Source: Vitis vinifera
Lineage: Eukaryota; Streptophyta; Magnoliopsida; Vitales; Vitaceae
Assembly: GCF_030704535.1 (NCBI RefSeq)
Contig: NC_081819.1
Coordinates: 20,556,001 to 20,620,000, forward strand
Direction of reading: 5' to 3'
DNA length: 64,000 nt
Shown here: piece by piece, positions 37,171 to 51,015 of the stretch
How the letters are laid out: each line of letters opens with the position of its first letter
Position numbering within the stretch: position 1 is the first letter of the stretch
Notes under the pieces: generated by a model
What the model saw: the letters and a program-made list of their open reading frames with translations, nothing else
The model's database searches: none
What the model was told of the DNA's origin: nothing
Made by a program: the position numbers and the translations under genes

Positions 37171-38815
37171 TTTGACTTTGTCAGTTTTTTCATTTTTGTT
37201 AATAGGTTTTCAACGAATTCTCTCTTAATTTCTTTTCCCCATTGATGTTCATGGGGTGAAATACGCTTTATCTTACATTTTTCTTTATCAAATTCAAAAC
37301 CTTTAACATGTTTTACATTTTACTCAAAAGATTCAAAACCCGACATTTTGTTTTTAAAACTTACTAATTATTAAGATTTTACTTTCAATTATAAACCTTT
37401 ATAAAATTATAAAAAAAAATTAATTTTTTTTTATATACTTTGATTTGCAAATTAGCATGAAATCGGGTAAAACCAACGTTGGATGTATAGTACTAAAGTA
37501 AAATTTTTCAAATGTTTTTAAAACATAATTGTCATTAATTTTAATTTTTTAGTTTAGAGAGATGTTTTATAAATATCCCTAATTTTCATGAAAGCATGGA
37601 GAGAATAAAATGTATTTAATTGTACTAAATATTATAAAAAATGATATAATATAAGGAATCTTATTTTTTAATAACGCCCTGTAGAATTTCATAAATTAAA
37701 ATCAATTTTATAATTCAAAATATGGTGATAAGCTATTTATTAAAAATAAAATAGAGCAACCCACGAACAAAAAAAAAAGTAGAAAATTGGGAAATGTGTC
37801 TAAAATTATTATTTTATTTATAAAACTGTTTTAAACAACAAAAAATGATGTTTAATGACAAACACAAAATTTGAAATTATAATTATCTTATTGGAATTAC
37901 TTTATATAGATAACTCAAAATAAAAATTCTATAATAAATAATATATTTTATTTTTAAATCACGCCCTTTTAATAAATTAATAAATAGATTAATAATTTTA
38001 TTGTAATTAATTAAAGGTTTGCTTATGATTTTTGGGAAACCCATCTAAACCCACCTTAAAATGGGTAAATGGGTATTTAAAAAGAAAAAAAGAGGGGATG
38101 TGGGTAGTGACGAGTGACACGTCACCCTCTATCCCATTTTGAATGGTTGTTTGGACTTCTGTTTCAAAATTTCAATGGTTTAGGAGCGTGATGAGCACAC
38201 GCCGTGAGCAAGTTGAATTACGTGTGAGAATGATCCAATCATCTCCCATTTTGGGGATTTTTTAGGTAGGATTTAGATTTATTATGGACCATGTGTTTTT
38301 ACGTTTTGTGGGTTTGATGGCAGTGTCGTTTTGACCCTCTTGTCTCACCATGATCCACGTGGTCCTAGGTTAGGCTGACGTGCCACGCTAAAAATTGTCA
38401 TGAAAAATGTGTGAAGTTTAATTACTAATATCATTATATTTTTGAAAATGGTAGAAATTTAGAGTGTGTAGAATTAACTCATTAAGAAGTGATTTTAATT
38501 AAAATATTTTTATCAATAATGCTTAATTAACAACATTTAAAATAATTTTTAAAGAAAATAATTATAAATTTAAATTTAAAATATATTTTGATACTATTTA
38601 TAGTAATGTGTTATATAATAAAAAAATTACTTCTTAGATTTTTAAAAATAAAATTTAACATAATTGGAAAATGGTTTTTATTTATTTTTTAATTCACTCA
38701 AAGTTAAGATTATAATGTCTAATATTTTGATGCTATTTTGGTAGTAAATGGTCAAAAAATTTATTTTCACGATGGAATTTTGTTTAAGAAATAAATTATT
38801 TAATATTACATGCAA

Positions 38816-38817
<2 letters not shown>

Positions 38818-38872
<55 letters not shown>
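38818..38872. repeat. (TA)n microsatellite
   Basis: About 27 uninterrupted TA units. A second, shorter AT tract lies at 39068-39091. Confidence 0.9.
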
Positions 38873-38875
<3 letters not shown>

Positions 38876-38920
38876 TACATCATTTCAATAGAGGAATCAT
38901 AAATTGTAAAAATATAAATT

Positions 38921-39066
38921 AAGAGTATGTTTCACAGTAATTTTAGGAAATATTTTTATAATTTATAATATTTGAAAATTTTTTTTTCCAAGTATTATAA
39001 ATATTAGAAACATTTCCTATAATAAATGTCAAACAAATTTCAGAAAACATAATCAAACAGACTTTT
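38921..39066. mobile_element. palindromic MITE-like element
   Basis: The left terminus AAGAGTATGTTTCACAGTAA is inverted as AACATAATCAAACAGACTTT at the right. The interior word TAGGAAATATTTTTATAA is matched by TTAGAAACATTTCCTATAA. Same family as the elements at 33.3, 49.2 and 62.9 kb. Confidence 0.55.
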
Positions 39067-40560
39067 CTATATATATATATATATATATATAAACTAGTGA
39101 AAATAACTATAACTTCTTCTTTAAAAATTATTTTTTATTTTATTTTATCTTTTAAAATTATTTCTAAAGAACAATGTTAAAAAAAAAAATTTAAGTAGTT
39201 TTTTTAATTTTTTTAAAATAAAAAAATATTTTTAAAATCACACGGTCATAATATTTTATTTTTATTTTTTTATAATGTAATGGTATGGTATGGTATTAAT
39301 ATCTTAGAATTGAAGCATGGTGTGTACACAATGTTTAATAAAGAAGATAAATTTTGAAAATTCACCAATGGTCTATTGATGGTCTACTGTGGCCTCCTTT
39401 AGAGGGTTGCTCAAATGTAACATCACCATAAGAAAAATATGAATTGGGTGTCCTTAATTGAACTAGCAATGTGAAAACGTCCTATAAAAAATCAAAAATG
39501 TCATAGACACAAAGGGCAAAACGGTGGACCCATATTTGTACCCTAAAGAAGAATGATTTTTTATAAATATTTAATAAAAAAGCTAGTAAAATGAAATGAG
39601 CCCACTTACCTTGGTACGCATCATTTTCAACTTTTTTTTGCCTTAGATTCTACTCAATTAAGGGCCATGGCATTTGATTATTGTTTTAAGTTTCGATTAA
39701 ATTACTTTACTTGATACCTCAAACTCCACAAACGTTTCGCTTTTCTAGAGGTTCTCTTTTCTTTTTCTTTTTTTCTTTTTATTTATTTTTTATTTTTTTT
39801 ATTCTTGATAAACTTTATAACTTGTTGATGTTCAATAAAAATTGTTTGCTCGTGTTACTTTTTTTGTTATTGTCGAATGTTTGTGCTTTTCAATCAAATC
39901 TTTAGTTACTTTATAAATGTGCAAAATAACATTAATAAAAAAATATTATTGGATACGAAAATTTTAAAATATCAATAGGTAACACTAATATGATTACACG
40001 TTTGAATGTGGAATTGGTTTAACTTTAGTGATTTTGATTGGACTCGTAACGTCCATACCATTAATCGATTTGTATGAATTATTCGAATATATTTTTTTTT
40101 AAATTATGATACTTTCGATAAAACAAATTTAATAATATACCATAAAATATAACACAACTTAGTACTGCAACATCATGAATTAATCATACATAATAAATTA
40201 GTAAAAGACAAATTTTAAAATAAATTTTACTCGAAATTCAATTTCTATCCATTTAAATCTCGAGATCCAAAACCCTAAAAAATAGATTTGAAAAAACAAA
40301 AGGGTTTGAGTTGAAGCATGTTACAATTGGATGCCTTTGAAATGAAATTCACACATTTTTCATATGAAAAACATAAAAATTAAAATTTATTATTTTAATT
40401 AAATTAAAATAATTTAAAATAAAATCATATTAATATTTTCAAACTTATTTTAAAATTTTATTATATAACGAAGTACACAAAATCCTTGCCGACTACTTCT
40501 CAACTCCCAACCATAGGACTTTTAACCATGGTTACTTTTAAACCCTAATTTACTAACCAT

Positions 40561-41219
40561 GGTTCCCAATTGCAGTTAGGATTTAGAGCGCAGAAACAAA
40601 CCTCCCCATCTCTCTTCTCTTCTGTACTTTCTTACTTTGCTAGAAAGAGAGAAGGGTGCTTGTGTTTGTTTTCCGGGAAAATTTCCTAAAGTAAGGCGTC
40701 ACTTTCCCGGAAAATTTACAGTACGTGAGGATTGTTATTTAGGTGGCTGCCAGTCCGGACCAGTGTGGTACCATGCTTCCGTCAGAACTGGTCTGTATAT
40801 TATTTCAATTCTGCTGTTTTTTGGATTGATTTTGCTCTGTTGTGTGCTACTGATAACGTAGGTTTGTTGTTTGGGAGATCTGAAAGTTTGGGTATGACGT
40901 GGGTTTGAGAACTGTGTTCTTTTGTTCTTTGGTTGAATGCGTTGGATTTGAAATTACAGAGAAGGGGCAGGGGTTTTCTTGATTTAAGCGGTTTTTAGGG
41001 TGGGGATTTGACCTGGGTCTGGAGATTCGAGGCATTTTCTTTTTGTGGGTATTGTTGTTTTTGGGGGTTGGAACTGAAAACTGAGTTGGGGTTTGGGAAC
41101 TAGGTTCATTTCGGTGTTTGGCTGAGTGGTTTTCTGGGGCGTTTTTATTGAGATTTCAACTGGGTGTCTGAAGCTGTAAACTATTTTTCTTCTGGTTAAT
41201 CTGATTTTGGGGTTGAGAG
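40561..41219 (+). promoter_or_regulatory. 5' leader and proximal promoter of the bHLH gene
   Basis: A CT-rich tract (40601-40640) suggests initiation near 40600 and a leader of about 600 nt. An open frame at 40637-40861 begins with TTG and so is not an upstream ORF as drawn. Two similar words, TTTTCCGGGAAAATTTCC (about 40669) and TTTCCCGGAAAATTTAC (about 40702), form an imperfect repeat. No TATA box was assigned. Confidence 0.4.
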
Positions 41220-43046
41220 ATGAAAACTGAAATGGGTATGGGAGGAGGGGCTTGGACGGAGGAGGATAAAGCGATGGTGGCGGCTGTTTTGGGCACTCGA
41301 GCATTTGATTACTTGATGACCAGCTCCGTTGTGAGTGAGAATCTGTTAATGGCAGTGGGGAGTGATGAAAATTTGCAGACAAAGCTTTCGGATCTCGTAG
41401 ACCGACCAAATGCATCCAATTTCAGTTGGAATTATGCAATTTTCTGGCAAATTTCACAGTCCAAGTCTGGGGATTGGGTGCTTGGATGGGGAGATGGGTC
41501 TTGTAGGGAGCCCAGGGAAGGGGAGGAATCCGAAGTGACCCGAATTTTAAATATTCGGCTCGAGGATGAAACCCAGCAGAGGATGAGGAAAAGGGTGCTT
41601 CAGAAGCTGCATACATTGTTTGGAGGCTCGGATGAGGACAGTTATGCTTTTGGATTGGACCGAGTCACTGATACTGAAATGTTTTTTCTCGCTTCCATGT
41701 ACTTCTCATTTACCAGAGGAGAAGGTGGCCCAGGGAAATCTTTTGGATCTGGGAAGCATTTGTGGCTGTCTGATGCATTGAAATCTCCATCAGATTATTG
41801 TGTTCGATCATTCCTTGCCAAATCTGCTGGAATTCAGACCATTGTGTTAATCCCAACTGATGTTGGGGTTGTAGAGCTGGGTTCTGTGAGGTCATTACCT
41901 GAAAGCTTAGAGATGTTGCAGACTATAAGATCATCATTCTCGATGTATTTGCCATTCATCAGGGGCAAGCCAGCCTTACCAGTGTTGAACGAGAAGAAAA
42001 ATGAAAGTGCCCCTTTTTCCAATCTGGGGACTGGGGAGCGAGTAGAGGGAATTCCAAAGATTTTTGGGCAGGATTTGAACTCAGGTCATTCCCATTTTAG
42101 GGAGAAACTTGCTGTTCGAAAGGCAGAAGAGAGGCCATGGGACAGCTACCAAAACGGGAACAGGCTTCCTTTTACGAACACTAGAAATGGTTTTCATGGT
42201 TCGGGCTGGCCACACATGCAGGGTGTGAAACCAGCAAGTACGGCAGAAATGTACAGTCCTCAGGTCCCAATCAATAATCTACATGAGATGGTTAATGGGG
42301 TTAGAGAGGAGTTTCGGCTTAGCCAGTTCCAGCCTCCCAAGCAGGTGCAGATGCAAATTGATTTTGCAGGGGCTGCTTCAAGGTCTACCTTGTTGGCTCG
42401 GCCAATTAGTGTGGAGTCTGAGCATTCAGATGTCGAGGCTTCATGCAAGGATGAGCGGCCAGGCCCAGCTGATGAAAGGAGGCCCCGGAAAAGGGGCAGA
42501 AAGCCTGCAAATGGAAGAGAAGAACCCCTCAATCATGTGGAAGCAGAGAGGCAGAGGCGTGAGAAACTGAACCAGCGGTTTTATGCATTGCGAGCTGTTG
42601 TGCCCAACATCTCCAAGATGGACAAAGCCTCCTTGCTGGGAGATGCAATTACTTACATCACCGAGCTCCAGAAGAAACTCAAGGACATGGAATCAGAGCG
42701 GGAGAAATTTGGGAGCACTTCAAGAGATGCATTATCTTTGGAAACTAACACCGAGGCAGAAACTCATATACAGGCGTCTGATGTCGATATCCAAGCAGCC
42801 AATGATGAAGTTATTGTGAGAGTAAGCTGCCCACTGGATACCCACCCTGTATCAAGAGTCATCCAAACATTCAAGGAGGCACAGATCACAGTGATCGAGT
42901 CGAAACTTGCTGCAGCCAATGATACTGTGTTCCATACTTTTGTAATCAAGTCCCAGGGATCCGAGCAGCTGATGAAGGAAAAGCTCACAGCTGCATTTTC
43001 GCGCGAATCCAATTCTTTACAGCCCTTGTCATCATCAGTTGGGTAA
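41220..43046 (+). CDS. bHLH13: bHLH13/JAM-type MYC-like transcription factor
   Basis: Intronless 608-codon gene, ATG at 41220 ([19 protein letters not shown]). Order of parts: a bHLH-MYC N-terminal domain at about residues 40-235, including [10 protein letters not shown] and the JAZ-interacting region around [18 protein letters not shown]; a variable linker; a basic nuclear-localisation segment ([10 protein letters not shown], about 420-430); the bHLH domain at about 434-485 with His439, Glu443 and Arg447 in the basic region, the combination that reads the G-box CACGTG; and a C-terminal ACT-like domain ([20 protein letters not shown]). The opening [14 protein letters not shown] and overall order match bHLH3/13/17, called JAM proteins, which compete with MYC2 and repress jasmonate responses, rather than MYC2 itself. 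Which JAM member is best needs a tree. Confidence 0.93.
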   Translation: MKTEMGMGGGAWTEEDKAMVAAVLGTRAFDYLMTSSVVSENLLMAVGSDENLQTKLSDLVDRPNASNFSWNYAIFWQISQSKSGDWVLGWGDGSCREPREGEESEVTRILNIRLEDETQQRMRKRVLQKLHTLFGGSDEDSYAFGLDRVTDTEMFFLASMYFSFTRGEGGPGKSFGSGKHLWLSDALKSPSDYCVRSFLAKSAGIQTIVLIPTDVGVVELGSVRSLPESLEMLQTIRSSFSMYLPFIRGKPALPVLNEKKNESAPFSNLGTGERVEGIPKIFGQDLNSGHSHFREKLAVRKAEERPWDSYQNGNRLPFTNTRNGFHGSGWPHMQGVKPASTAEMYSPQVPINNLHEMVNGVREEFRLSQFQPPKQVQMQIDFAGAASRSTLLARPISVESEHSDVEASCKDERPGPADERRPRKRGRKPANGREEPLNHVEAERQRREKLNQRFYALRAVVPNISKMDKASLLGDAITYITELQKKLKDMESEREKFGSTSRDALSLETNTEAETHIQASDVDIQAANDEVIVRVSCPLDTHPVSRVIQTFKEAQITVIESKLAAANDTVFHTFVIKSQGSEQLMKEKLTAAFSRESNSLQPLSSSVG

Positions 43047-44250
43047 CACTGGGAACCCTAGTTAACTTAGTCTCTAGATGTATTATGTAGTCAAGAAAAA
43101 CCTAAGAACCTATTTGAAAGCTTCTGCCAAGGTTTTGATATACAGCAGGGGATGATAAAAAGGAACGGCCGCACCAGCTAGAACTTAGAAAATAACTAGC
43201 TATTAACCAAGTAGGGCAGCAAATTTTCTTATGTTTGTTTATAGTATACATATTCTGTCATAAGGAAGTATTCATCTTGCAATGTCTTTTAAATTTGTAA
43301 GCTTAACTCTCAAATTGTTGTTTATTAAGATGCCTGAAAAATTTGTTTTGTTTTTTTAAACGGATGCATTCTTGATGATTCTTGTCTCCCTTTTGCCATT
43401 CCCACACCACCCTTCTGGGATTTCATGCTGAATGTACTATACAATCACAACTTTCTTCACAAAGCATGATGCTGATTTTCTGATTCTTGTTTCCCACTTC
43501 TGGGTTTTAATCTTCATCCTCCTAGCTTTGAATGTCCTGTACACACTATGATAAATTTTCAGGTTGTCCTGTCCTGCACTATCTTCAGGATGCTCATTTC
43601 CGCGTTTTCTTACTGTTAAACGTGTTAAACCTGATTCTCACTTATCTTCTTGTGTCCCACACTCCTGTCGCTTTCTAGTGATTATCATTTGGTCTCGCAA
43701 CAACCAGCATGCTTTTGAGGTGGGCGAAGAAATGGGTCTCCATCCTTGACCCAAACACAGCCAGCTTCCCGGAAACCGCATCAGCTTGAGGTAAGCCTCT
43801 TCGTGTGCCTGTTCCTCCCTCCCTGAAAAATCTTGTTGATTAACGCGGCTTTGAATCTGATTTTCTTATATTTGGACTAGTATGTCTGTGAGCCAGCAAG
43901 GAATGTGACTTTACAATCTGAATCCAACATGGTATAAGCCCCCAGAGTTGAAAAACTTTTTTGTGTTGTTTTTCACCTTTTCCTCTTTAGTTTTCTTGAG
44001 AAACAAACAAGTAGGACTTGTTCTGATGGAGGTGAAGAACTGGGAGAGAATATATGCTGTTGTGAAATTCTAGGCCATCCTTTTAATGTCCCCTTTTCTA
44101 CTATTACAAGGTATTGAGGTATCTCTTGGGGGGAAAAAGGACAAAGGAAAAAGGAAAAATGAAGAGACTGTTACAAGTATAATGACCATTGATGTTTGAA
44201 ATAGAATAAAGTTATTTGTAGCTTTATACCAGGAATATTGAAGATACACA
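43047..44250 (+). other. 3' flank of bHLH gene, possible long or spliced 3' UTR
   Basis: Mixed-composition DNA continues for about 1.2 kb after the stop codon, longer than a usual 3' UTR. A donor-like CTTGAGGTAAGCC occurs at about 43785, and a canonical AATAAA lies at about 44206 (GAATAGAATAAAGTT). No protein is recognised in the open frame at 43564-43749. Confidence 0.3.
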
Positions 44251-45949
44251 TGGTTGTTGTACCATGTTTATTTATTGATCTTCCTTGAATGTTCCTTGTG
44301 GGGCTAATTAGGGATTTTCAATCATCATTCCTTTTTAGTAAGATTTTGATTTCAAGGTTGTTAGTTGAGTTGAGGTGGAAGATGGACGATGGAAGATTTA
44401 CTGGTCATAAATGTTCCCCGTGGAAGAGAATGTTGAAAAAGTAATTTGCCAAAATCCATTTATCTTTCTTTTTCTTTTGTGAGTAGTTTGTGGGAGAATG
44501 TTTGGGAAGGGAGAAAGTAGTTTTCCTCCAAGAAAAATCAGTCCAGATATTTATTTCCAATTCAAACAAATCCATTAAAAATGGAAACCAAGTAAACCTT
44601 TAAATGATGGAGAAAAATTTATTGTTATTTTTATTTTAAATGAGTAGATTTTTATTTAATTAATTTTATAAAAGTATTATATTATAATAATTTTAATTTA
44701 AAAAAATTTGAAAATTTTAACTTCGTACTGACGTTACATTCAATATTGAGATTTTATTCTTGGTTAAAAAGGGGGTGGAGAGGACCACAAGCTTTTTCTT
44801 TTGGCCCACATTTCATTTTTCCTCCACACCCTTTTCATTACTCATTCCCGTTTGCTCACCTTTCTTTAAATACACTTGTTCCCATGTGTCCTTCTTTTCC
44901 GTTTAAAAGCACACCACACACTTCCAAATGGCTAATGGCTAATGTCGTTGATATTACGTGGCCTGGTCAAAGCCATACTCCATTCCATATCTATAAACCC
45001 TATTCGTTTCCGTGATTGGTGGCCCCCACTGAACTGTTTTGCGTCTACTTTACCGGATTAGAAATTTGGGAAAGCAGAAAAAAAACAAAATTATGCAGTA
45101 CACGTGGCATTGGGTTATTGGTGAATTCTTGGGTAGTAGAGTCCAAACACCAAAATTAGGAACAGACCCACAATGGGTGGTGTTTGGTAAGCACGTTTCT
45201 TAGGCTCCAAATGGACTAAAGGCTTGGAGGTGGACTTCAATTTCTTTTACTTGAAAATCTAGTCAAAGGTGAGAATCTTGAACACTAATAATAATTATTA
45301 AGCCTAATTATAAAATAAATAAATATAATAATAATAATAAAATAACCATTTTTGGAATTTAAAGCAATTTATGAGTGATTTAAAGTAACCATTTTATTAA
45401 AAAGTAATTTAATAAAATGCTTAAATTCTTTCACAAAAGTATTTAATATTTCAATTTTTTTTTTAAATTGCCTTTTTCTCTTTTTCATCAATGACTGAAT
45501 GATTCAAAGTTAATAACTTTGACTGAATATTTTGAATAATCTTCACTAAACTTTGATCACCTTTTTTCAAATAAGTGTTTTGAAAAAACATTGTAAGAAA
45601 GTATGTGGTCATGCACCCATTACTCTTCCTCTACCATGAATTCTCTTGTTAGGAAACACACTCATGCCGTTTCTTTGAAGTAGGAGAACATCATTCATCG
45701 CGTCCCCCACCAACCATGCTACCTACCAATGAAGACTTGACTTCAAGCCACATGGATGCGAACCCACCAATCTATGTTTGACATGTCAACCCGGTAACAA
45801 ATCCATGCCAAGATCATGATGACCGATAAACCATTTTTAAATTCGACAATTTAGAGGGTTAAACAACCATAAATTGTTGTCCTAAGCTCCCATCTTCTCC
45901 AATATGGAATATAGGAATCTTGGGCTTAATTTTCTCTTGTGGGCTTCTC
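44251..45949 (+). promoter_or_regulatory. intergenic DNA and promoter of CYP703A
   Basis: A mixed block at 44745-45250 contains ATTACGTGGCC and TACACGTGGCAT words and an open frame with no recognisable product. From 45250 to 45580 it is AT-rich. The last 350 bp before the start codon are balanced in composition and are the likely promoter and leader. Anther-specific motifs were not evaluated. Confidence 0.35.
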
Positions 45950-47876
45950 ATGGTCATCATGGACCTTTCCACCTTTGTTTCAACTCTCTTCTCTTTAGCC
46001 CTAGTGGCCTTGATCATACGCCAATGGCTCATCGGAGTTTCAATGAGGAGGAGTAGAATCCTTCCACCAGGCCCACCAAGGTGGCCCATAGTTGGAAACC
46101 TCTTCCAATTGGGCCAACTCCCCCACAGGGACCTAGCCTCCTTTTGCAACAAATATGGCCCATTAGTCTACCTTCGCCTTGGTACCGTCGATGCCATCAC
46201 CACCAACGACCCGGACATCATCCGTGAAATTCTTGTCCGAAAAGATGACATCTTTGCCTCTCGACCACGGACCCTTGCCGCCATCCATTTGGCATATGGG
46301 TGCGGCGATGTTGCCTTGGCTCCATTGGGCCCACATTGGAAAAGAATGAGAAGGATCTGCATGGAACACCTACTAACAACAAAGCGGCTTGAGTCGTTTG
46401 TGAATCATCGGGCCCATGAGGCACAATACCTAGTCCAAGATGTATGGACCCGAGCCCGAACCCGAAATCCCATTAACTTGAGGGAGGTTTTGGGGGCATT
46501 TTCAATGAATAATGTGACTAGGATGTTGCTTGGGAAGCAATACTTTGGGGTGGAGTCAGCAGGCCCACAAGAGGCCCATGAGTTCATGCACATAACCCAT
46601 GAGCTATTTTGGCTATTGGGCTTTATATATTTGGGTGATTATCTTCCAATATGGAGGTGGGTGGACTTGTTTTATGGATGTGAGAAGAAGATGAGAGAAG
46701 TGGAGAAGAGGGTCGATGAGTTTCACATGAAGATCATTGAAGAACATAGAAGAATGAGAGAGGAGAAGAAGAAAAATGGGGTTGGAGGAAATGAAGATGG
46801 TGGAGAGATGGATTTTGTGGATGTTTTGTTGTCTTTGCCTGGTGAAAATGGAAAACGCCACATGGATGATGTGGAGATCAAGGCTCTAATGCAGGTGAAA
46901 CCCTCTCTTCACATTTGAATATACAATACATTAATTAATTAATTTTTATTTTCAAAATACGGAAAATGTAAACATTTTTTAAGGAGTAATTGAAGATTTT
47001 GGATTATTTCTAATTTTGCAACATTATTAAAAAAATAAAATTAAAAATCTCTACAAAGTTATTTCTTTTTATCATTTTTTTTTGTCAAAAAATTATTTAT
47101 TTAATAAAAATAGATAGAATTAAATAAAAAAAATATTAAATTGCTAATGTTAAAAATAAAATATTAAACAATTTTTATTTTTATTTTTAAGTGACTGCCA
47201 TTTTCAATCTCGAGTATGTTCTTTCATTTCGCTTTAGGACATGATAGCTGCGGCAACAGATACATCCGCTGTGACCAACGAATGGGCGATGGCGGAAGTG
47301 ATCAAGCATCCGCGTGTCCTCCGCAAGATCCAAGATGAGCTCGATTCGGTTGTGGGCCCGCACCGAATGGTCTCTGAATCAGACCTTCCCCACCTTAACT
47401 ATCTGCGCTGCGTCGTACGCGAGACCTTCCGCATGCATCCTGCTGGACCGTTCCTCATCCCACACGAGTCCACACGCGCCACCACCATCAACGGCTACTA
47501 CATTCCCGCGAAGACACGTGTCTTCATCAACACTCATGGGCTGGGCCGAAACACTTCGCTATGGCCCGATGTCGAGGAGTTTCGGCCAGAGAGGCACTGG
47601 CCCGCTGACGGGAGCCGAGTCGAGATAAGCCACGGAGCCGATTTCAAGATTCTGCCTTTCAGTGCCGGGAAGAGAAAGTGTCCCGGCGCGCCGCTCGGTG
47701 TGACGCTGGTTTTGATGGCATTGGCTAGGCTCTTGCACTGTTTTGATTGGGCCCCGCCTGATGGGCTTCGGCCCGAAGATATTGATACTAGAGAAGTTTA
47801 TGGAATGACAATGCCCAAGGCCCAGCCCTTGATGGCCATAGCAAGCCCTCGACTGGCGGCCCATATGTACAAATGA
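45950..47876 (+). CDS. CYP703A2: Cytochrome P450 CYP703A (fatty acid in-chain hydroxylase)
   Basis: Two exons, 45950-46894 and 47238-47876, joined by a 343-bp phase-0 intron (CAG|GTGAAA ... TTTAG|GAC); product 527 aa. The family hydroxylates medium-chain fatty acids such as lauric acid in the ER of tapetal and microspore cells, supplying sporopollenin for the pollen wall. Visible parts: an N-terminal membrane anchor (STLFSLALVALII), the PPGPP hinge, family-typical LAYGCGDVALAP and GAFSMNNVTRMLLGKQ, the I-helix AAATDTSAV around residues 319-327, the ExxR at Glu377-Arg380 and the haem loop PFSAGKRKCPG with Cys463. All catalytic motifs are intact. The open frame extends upstream to a TTG. ATG 45950 is the first start; ATG 45959 (MDLSTFVS), with A at -3 and G at +4, has the better context and would shorten the protein by three residues. 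Confidence 0.95.
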
Positions 47877-50800
47877 TTATATGCCTTTCATATTTTTTGT
47901 ATTTTGAACTTATCATCGAAAAATGGCTATCTTTTTTATTTTAATTGTGATTATAATTTTAGAATTAAATGCTTGAGCTGAGTAATGTTTGATTTTACCA
48001 AACTAATATGAATAAAAAGTATTAAGTAAAAGTACTCAAAGCCCCTTATCAAAAGATCTAATGTGATTGATGAGGTATTTAAAAAAAAAAAAAGATATTT
48101 AAGACTTTAATTTGAGATTTTTTTTTTGTTTTTAAATTTATTTAAAAATTAAAATGAAAGCTAAAACTATAATTTTGAAGGTGTCTCAATTATTTTAAGA
48201 AATAAAATTGTTTAGAAATTCTAATATAAAAAATAATATTTTGATTTATTGAGAGAAAAGTTTATAAAATATTCTTCATATTTTCAATTAATTTTTAAAA
48301 ATGTTCTACCAAAATACTTTCAAATATCTCGAATTTATTCTAAAAAATAATTTGTTTAGGAAATAAAATTTTAAAATACTATTTTTAGTTATGAGTATTT
48401 TAACTTAGAAAAATGTTTTTTGTTCTAAATAAGATCAAATTATTTTCAAGAACAATTTGTAAACATACGTTAAATTTTCTTGCTATTACACTCATAAAGA
48501 ACTTAAGTTGATGATGAATTTTGGAGCAAATTCTTCAATAAAATATAATTAATTTTTATGTCGATTAACTAATGGGTATGGGACTTGGGCTAAGGGTGTT
48601 AGTTTTGGGTGGGTTCTTTTTCTTGTGGGCTTTCATTTGGGTTAGATATGCTATCTTAATAATGAGTTCGATCCCACCTTTTAGGCCTTTTTTTAATAGA
48701 GCCAAGTTTTAAATTTAAGTTTAAAACTATAAACTTAAATTCAAAACCTTCTTGTTTTGGATCTGGTTTTGTTTATTACAACCTTAAAGAGTGTCCTATA
48801 ATTGGAAAAGAAAGTTGGAAATAAGATTATGAACTGAAATGATGTAGATGGTGGAAATGACAAGTCTGCGAGAGGAATTATTTTGGAAGGGAATAAGAAC
48901 CATGGATTAAAGTCCTACCAAAGTGGAGAACTAAAGCTAAGGAAAGAACCAAAAACTTAAGAGAATAAGAAAAAGGAAAAAGTGGACAAGAAGTCCTTGA
49001 ATAGTTTGTTCTCACCTTGTGACATAGGTTGCTTTGGATGTTAGAGGGCTTGGTCACCCTGATTTCGTGTCCCTAAGTTTGAAAGTTATAAAAAGGTCAT
49101 GCTCTTTTGATATTTTGTTCTTATTGAAAACAAAAATTAAGACTCATCAAATCATTTAGTTTACTTTATACTCAATTTAGAGTCTGTTTGATACTGATTT
49201 TAGGAAACGTTTATAATATTTTTAACACTTTAAAAATTTTATCATTTAAGTATTAGAAAGATTGGAAATGTTTTATAGAATCATTACTAAACATATTTTT
49301 AGAGTGCGTTTGATAGTAATTTTAGGAAATGTTTTTAGTTTTTTTTTATGCTTGAAAAATAATTTTTTTTAAGTGTTAAGAAGATTATAAACACTTTTTA
49401 AAATCACAACCAAACACATTCTTAATAATAAACATAACTCTTTGTTAATTTTTGAAAAGTTCGATAAAGTTCTTGTAAATAATTAATAGTGTTCTTCTTT
49501 TAGGATGCTAAAGTTAAAAATTTACTCATAATGGGAGTTTGATTATGGACCTATGATCTTGCACTTAGACAAAATTAATATAAAGATAAAAACCAAACCC
49601 TTTAAATGTGAGAAATTTTGGTTACAAATTCACGAGGCCTAGATTTTTAGGCTCTAATGTTTTCTAACTGATAAAAAAACTTTAGCATATAGGAAAAAAG
49701 TAAAAATTTATAGTAAACTTGATGTCGAAAATCTAGCGGATAATATAAAACAAAATGAAAAAGGAGCATTGAAAAGATTTGAAAAAATTATTGATACGAT
49801 CTTATGTCAATTAATATGTTACTTTTAGTTTTTCATTCTGTCAAAAAATAAATACTAACTTAATTTAAAATTTTTCTAATAGAATTTGTAAATATTTTAT
49901 CTCTTCCTAAACAAAAAAAAATAATTCTAGAAATTCTAAAAATTTGAAACAAAATCTACATCAATTTTATTTTTTAGAAAAAAAGTTCGGAAAAAAAAAA
50001 ACTCTTATATACTCATGTTGAATCTTGGGTTGTCGTCCTCACAAGTAGTGACGTGGCCACAGGGTGGTGCCCAAAAGTACATGCATTGATGATGCATGTT
50101 CAGCTTACTGCCACGTAGGCAAATCGAGTTGCCTCGTATAAGCGTACATGACACATCATCAGTATGTCTTTAGTAGTTGACTTGTAGAAAAACCGCAAAC
50201 TTAATTCAATAAATTTATACTAATATTTTATAAATCTAATATTAAATAATATATTTAAGATTAAATAATTTATTCATTTAAAAACTTTATCAATTACATG
50301 ATGAAATAAAAATAAAAATGATTGAAAAAATTTTAATGTAAAAACTTATCATATAGATTTGTAAAATAAAAATATTTAATATTAAAAGAAAATTTTAAAA
50401 AATTAATATTAAGAAAGTTATGTTTAAAAATAAATACTAAAAAAATATATTAAGTCTTAAAAATGATTAAGATAATGAATTCATAAAAAGTAAAAAAAAA
50501 ATATTTTCATATTATTCTATTTTTATTTTTATTTTTTTTCAGTTAATAATAAAAATTAATGTTTCATTTTCACGTCTATTTTATTTCAGTTTTCATTATT
50601 ATTATTTTTTAATTTCAGTTAATAATAGAATTAATATTTCAATTAAACGCGTCCATTTTAAGCAGCGAGTGCATGGTTTTTTTTACTCGCGAAAATACAG
50701 TTTCTACACCACCTGTTCTTCTAGATTCAGCAGTTGTTCAAACTTCGTATGTTTTTTGGTTATTTATTATTATTATTATTAGTTTTTTTTCAGGTGGTTT

Positions 50801-51015
50801 CATCCTTTGATCTCAGTATCAAATGAGAATGAATTGAAATTCACAATTGTTTGTGCGCTAATATTGATGACCTTTTTTCGAATGATGTCAGACTTCGACC
50901 TCTGATTTCTCTCCGGCGAACTTGATGACTCTTGGTCCGATCACCGGGTCCCATTGTGCGGCCGCTGTTCTCTGATAGCCTCCGGAGAAAGATATCAGCT
51001 GTTAATTCTGATCGG
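47877..51015. other. intergenic region between CYP703A and the JmjC gene
   Basis: AT-rich, with no gene recognised. It contains two adjacent palindromic elements at 49.2-49.4 kb and an ACGT-box pair near 50040-50130 (AGTGACGTGGCCAC, GCCACGTAGGC). The last 300 bp, less AT-rich, are the likely promoter and leader of the JmjC gene. Confidence 0.45.
49179..49424. mobile_element. two adjacent palindromic MITE-like copies
   Basis: Copy one (about 49179-49300) starts AGAGTCTGTTTGATACTGAT and ends AATCATTACTAAACATATTT. Copy two (49301-49424) starts AGAGTGCGTTTGATAGTAAT and ends AAATCACAACCAAACACATT. Both have inverted termini and AT-rich interiors with ATTTTAGGAAACGTTT / ATTTTAGGAAATGTTT words. Confidence 0.6.

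Larger units (their letters stand above)
37171..40560. other. intergenic region upstream of the bHLH gene
   Basis: AT-rich, with another group of ACGT motifs at 38110-38390 (GACACGTCACC, TTACGTGTGAG, TCCACGTGGTC, TGACGTGCCACG) inside a mixed block. No gene was recognised. Confidence 0.4.

Noticed and set aside
40637..40861. A 74-codon upstream ORF in the bHLH leader
   Set aside because: Its first codon is TTG, not ATG, and the hydrophobic end is not conserved with anything I know.
45859..46424. Several minus-strand frames across CYP703A exon 1
   Set aside because: They are shadows of the P450 reading frame, with no independent domain or splice structure.
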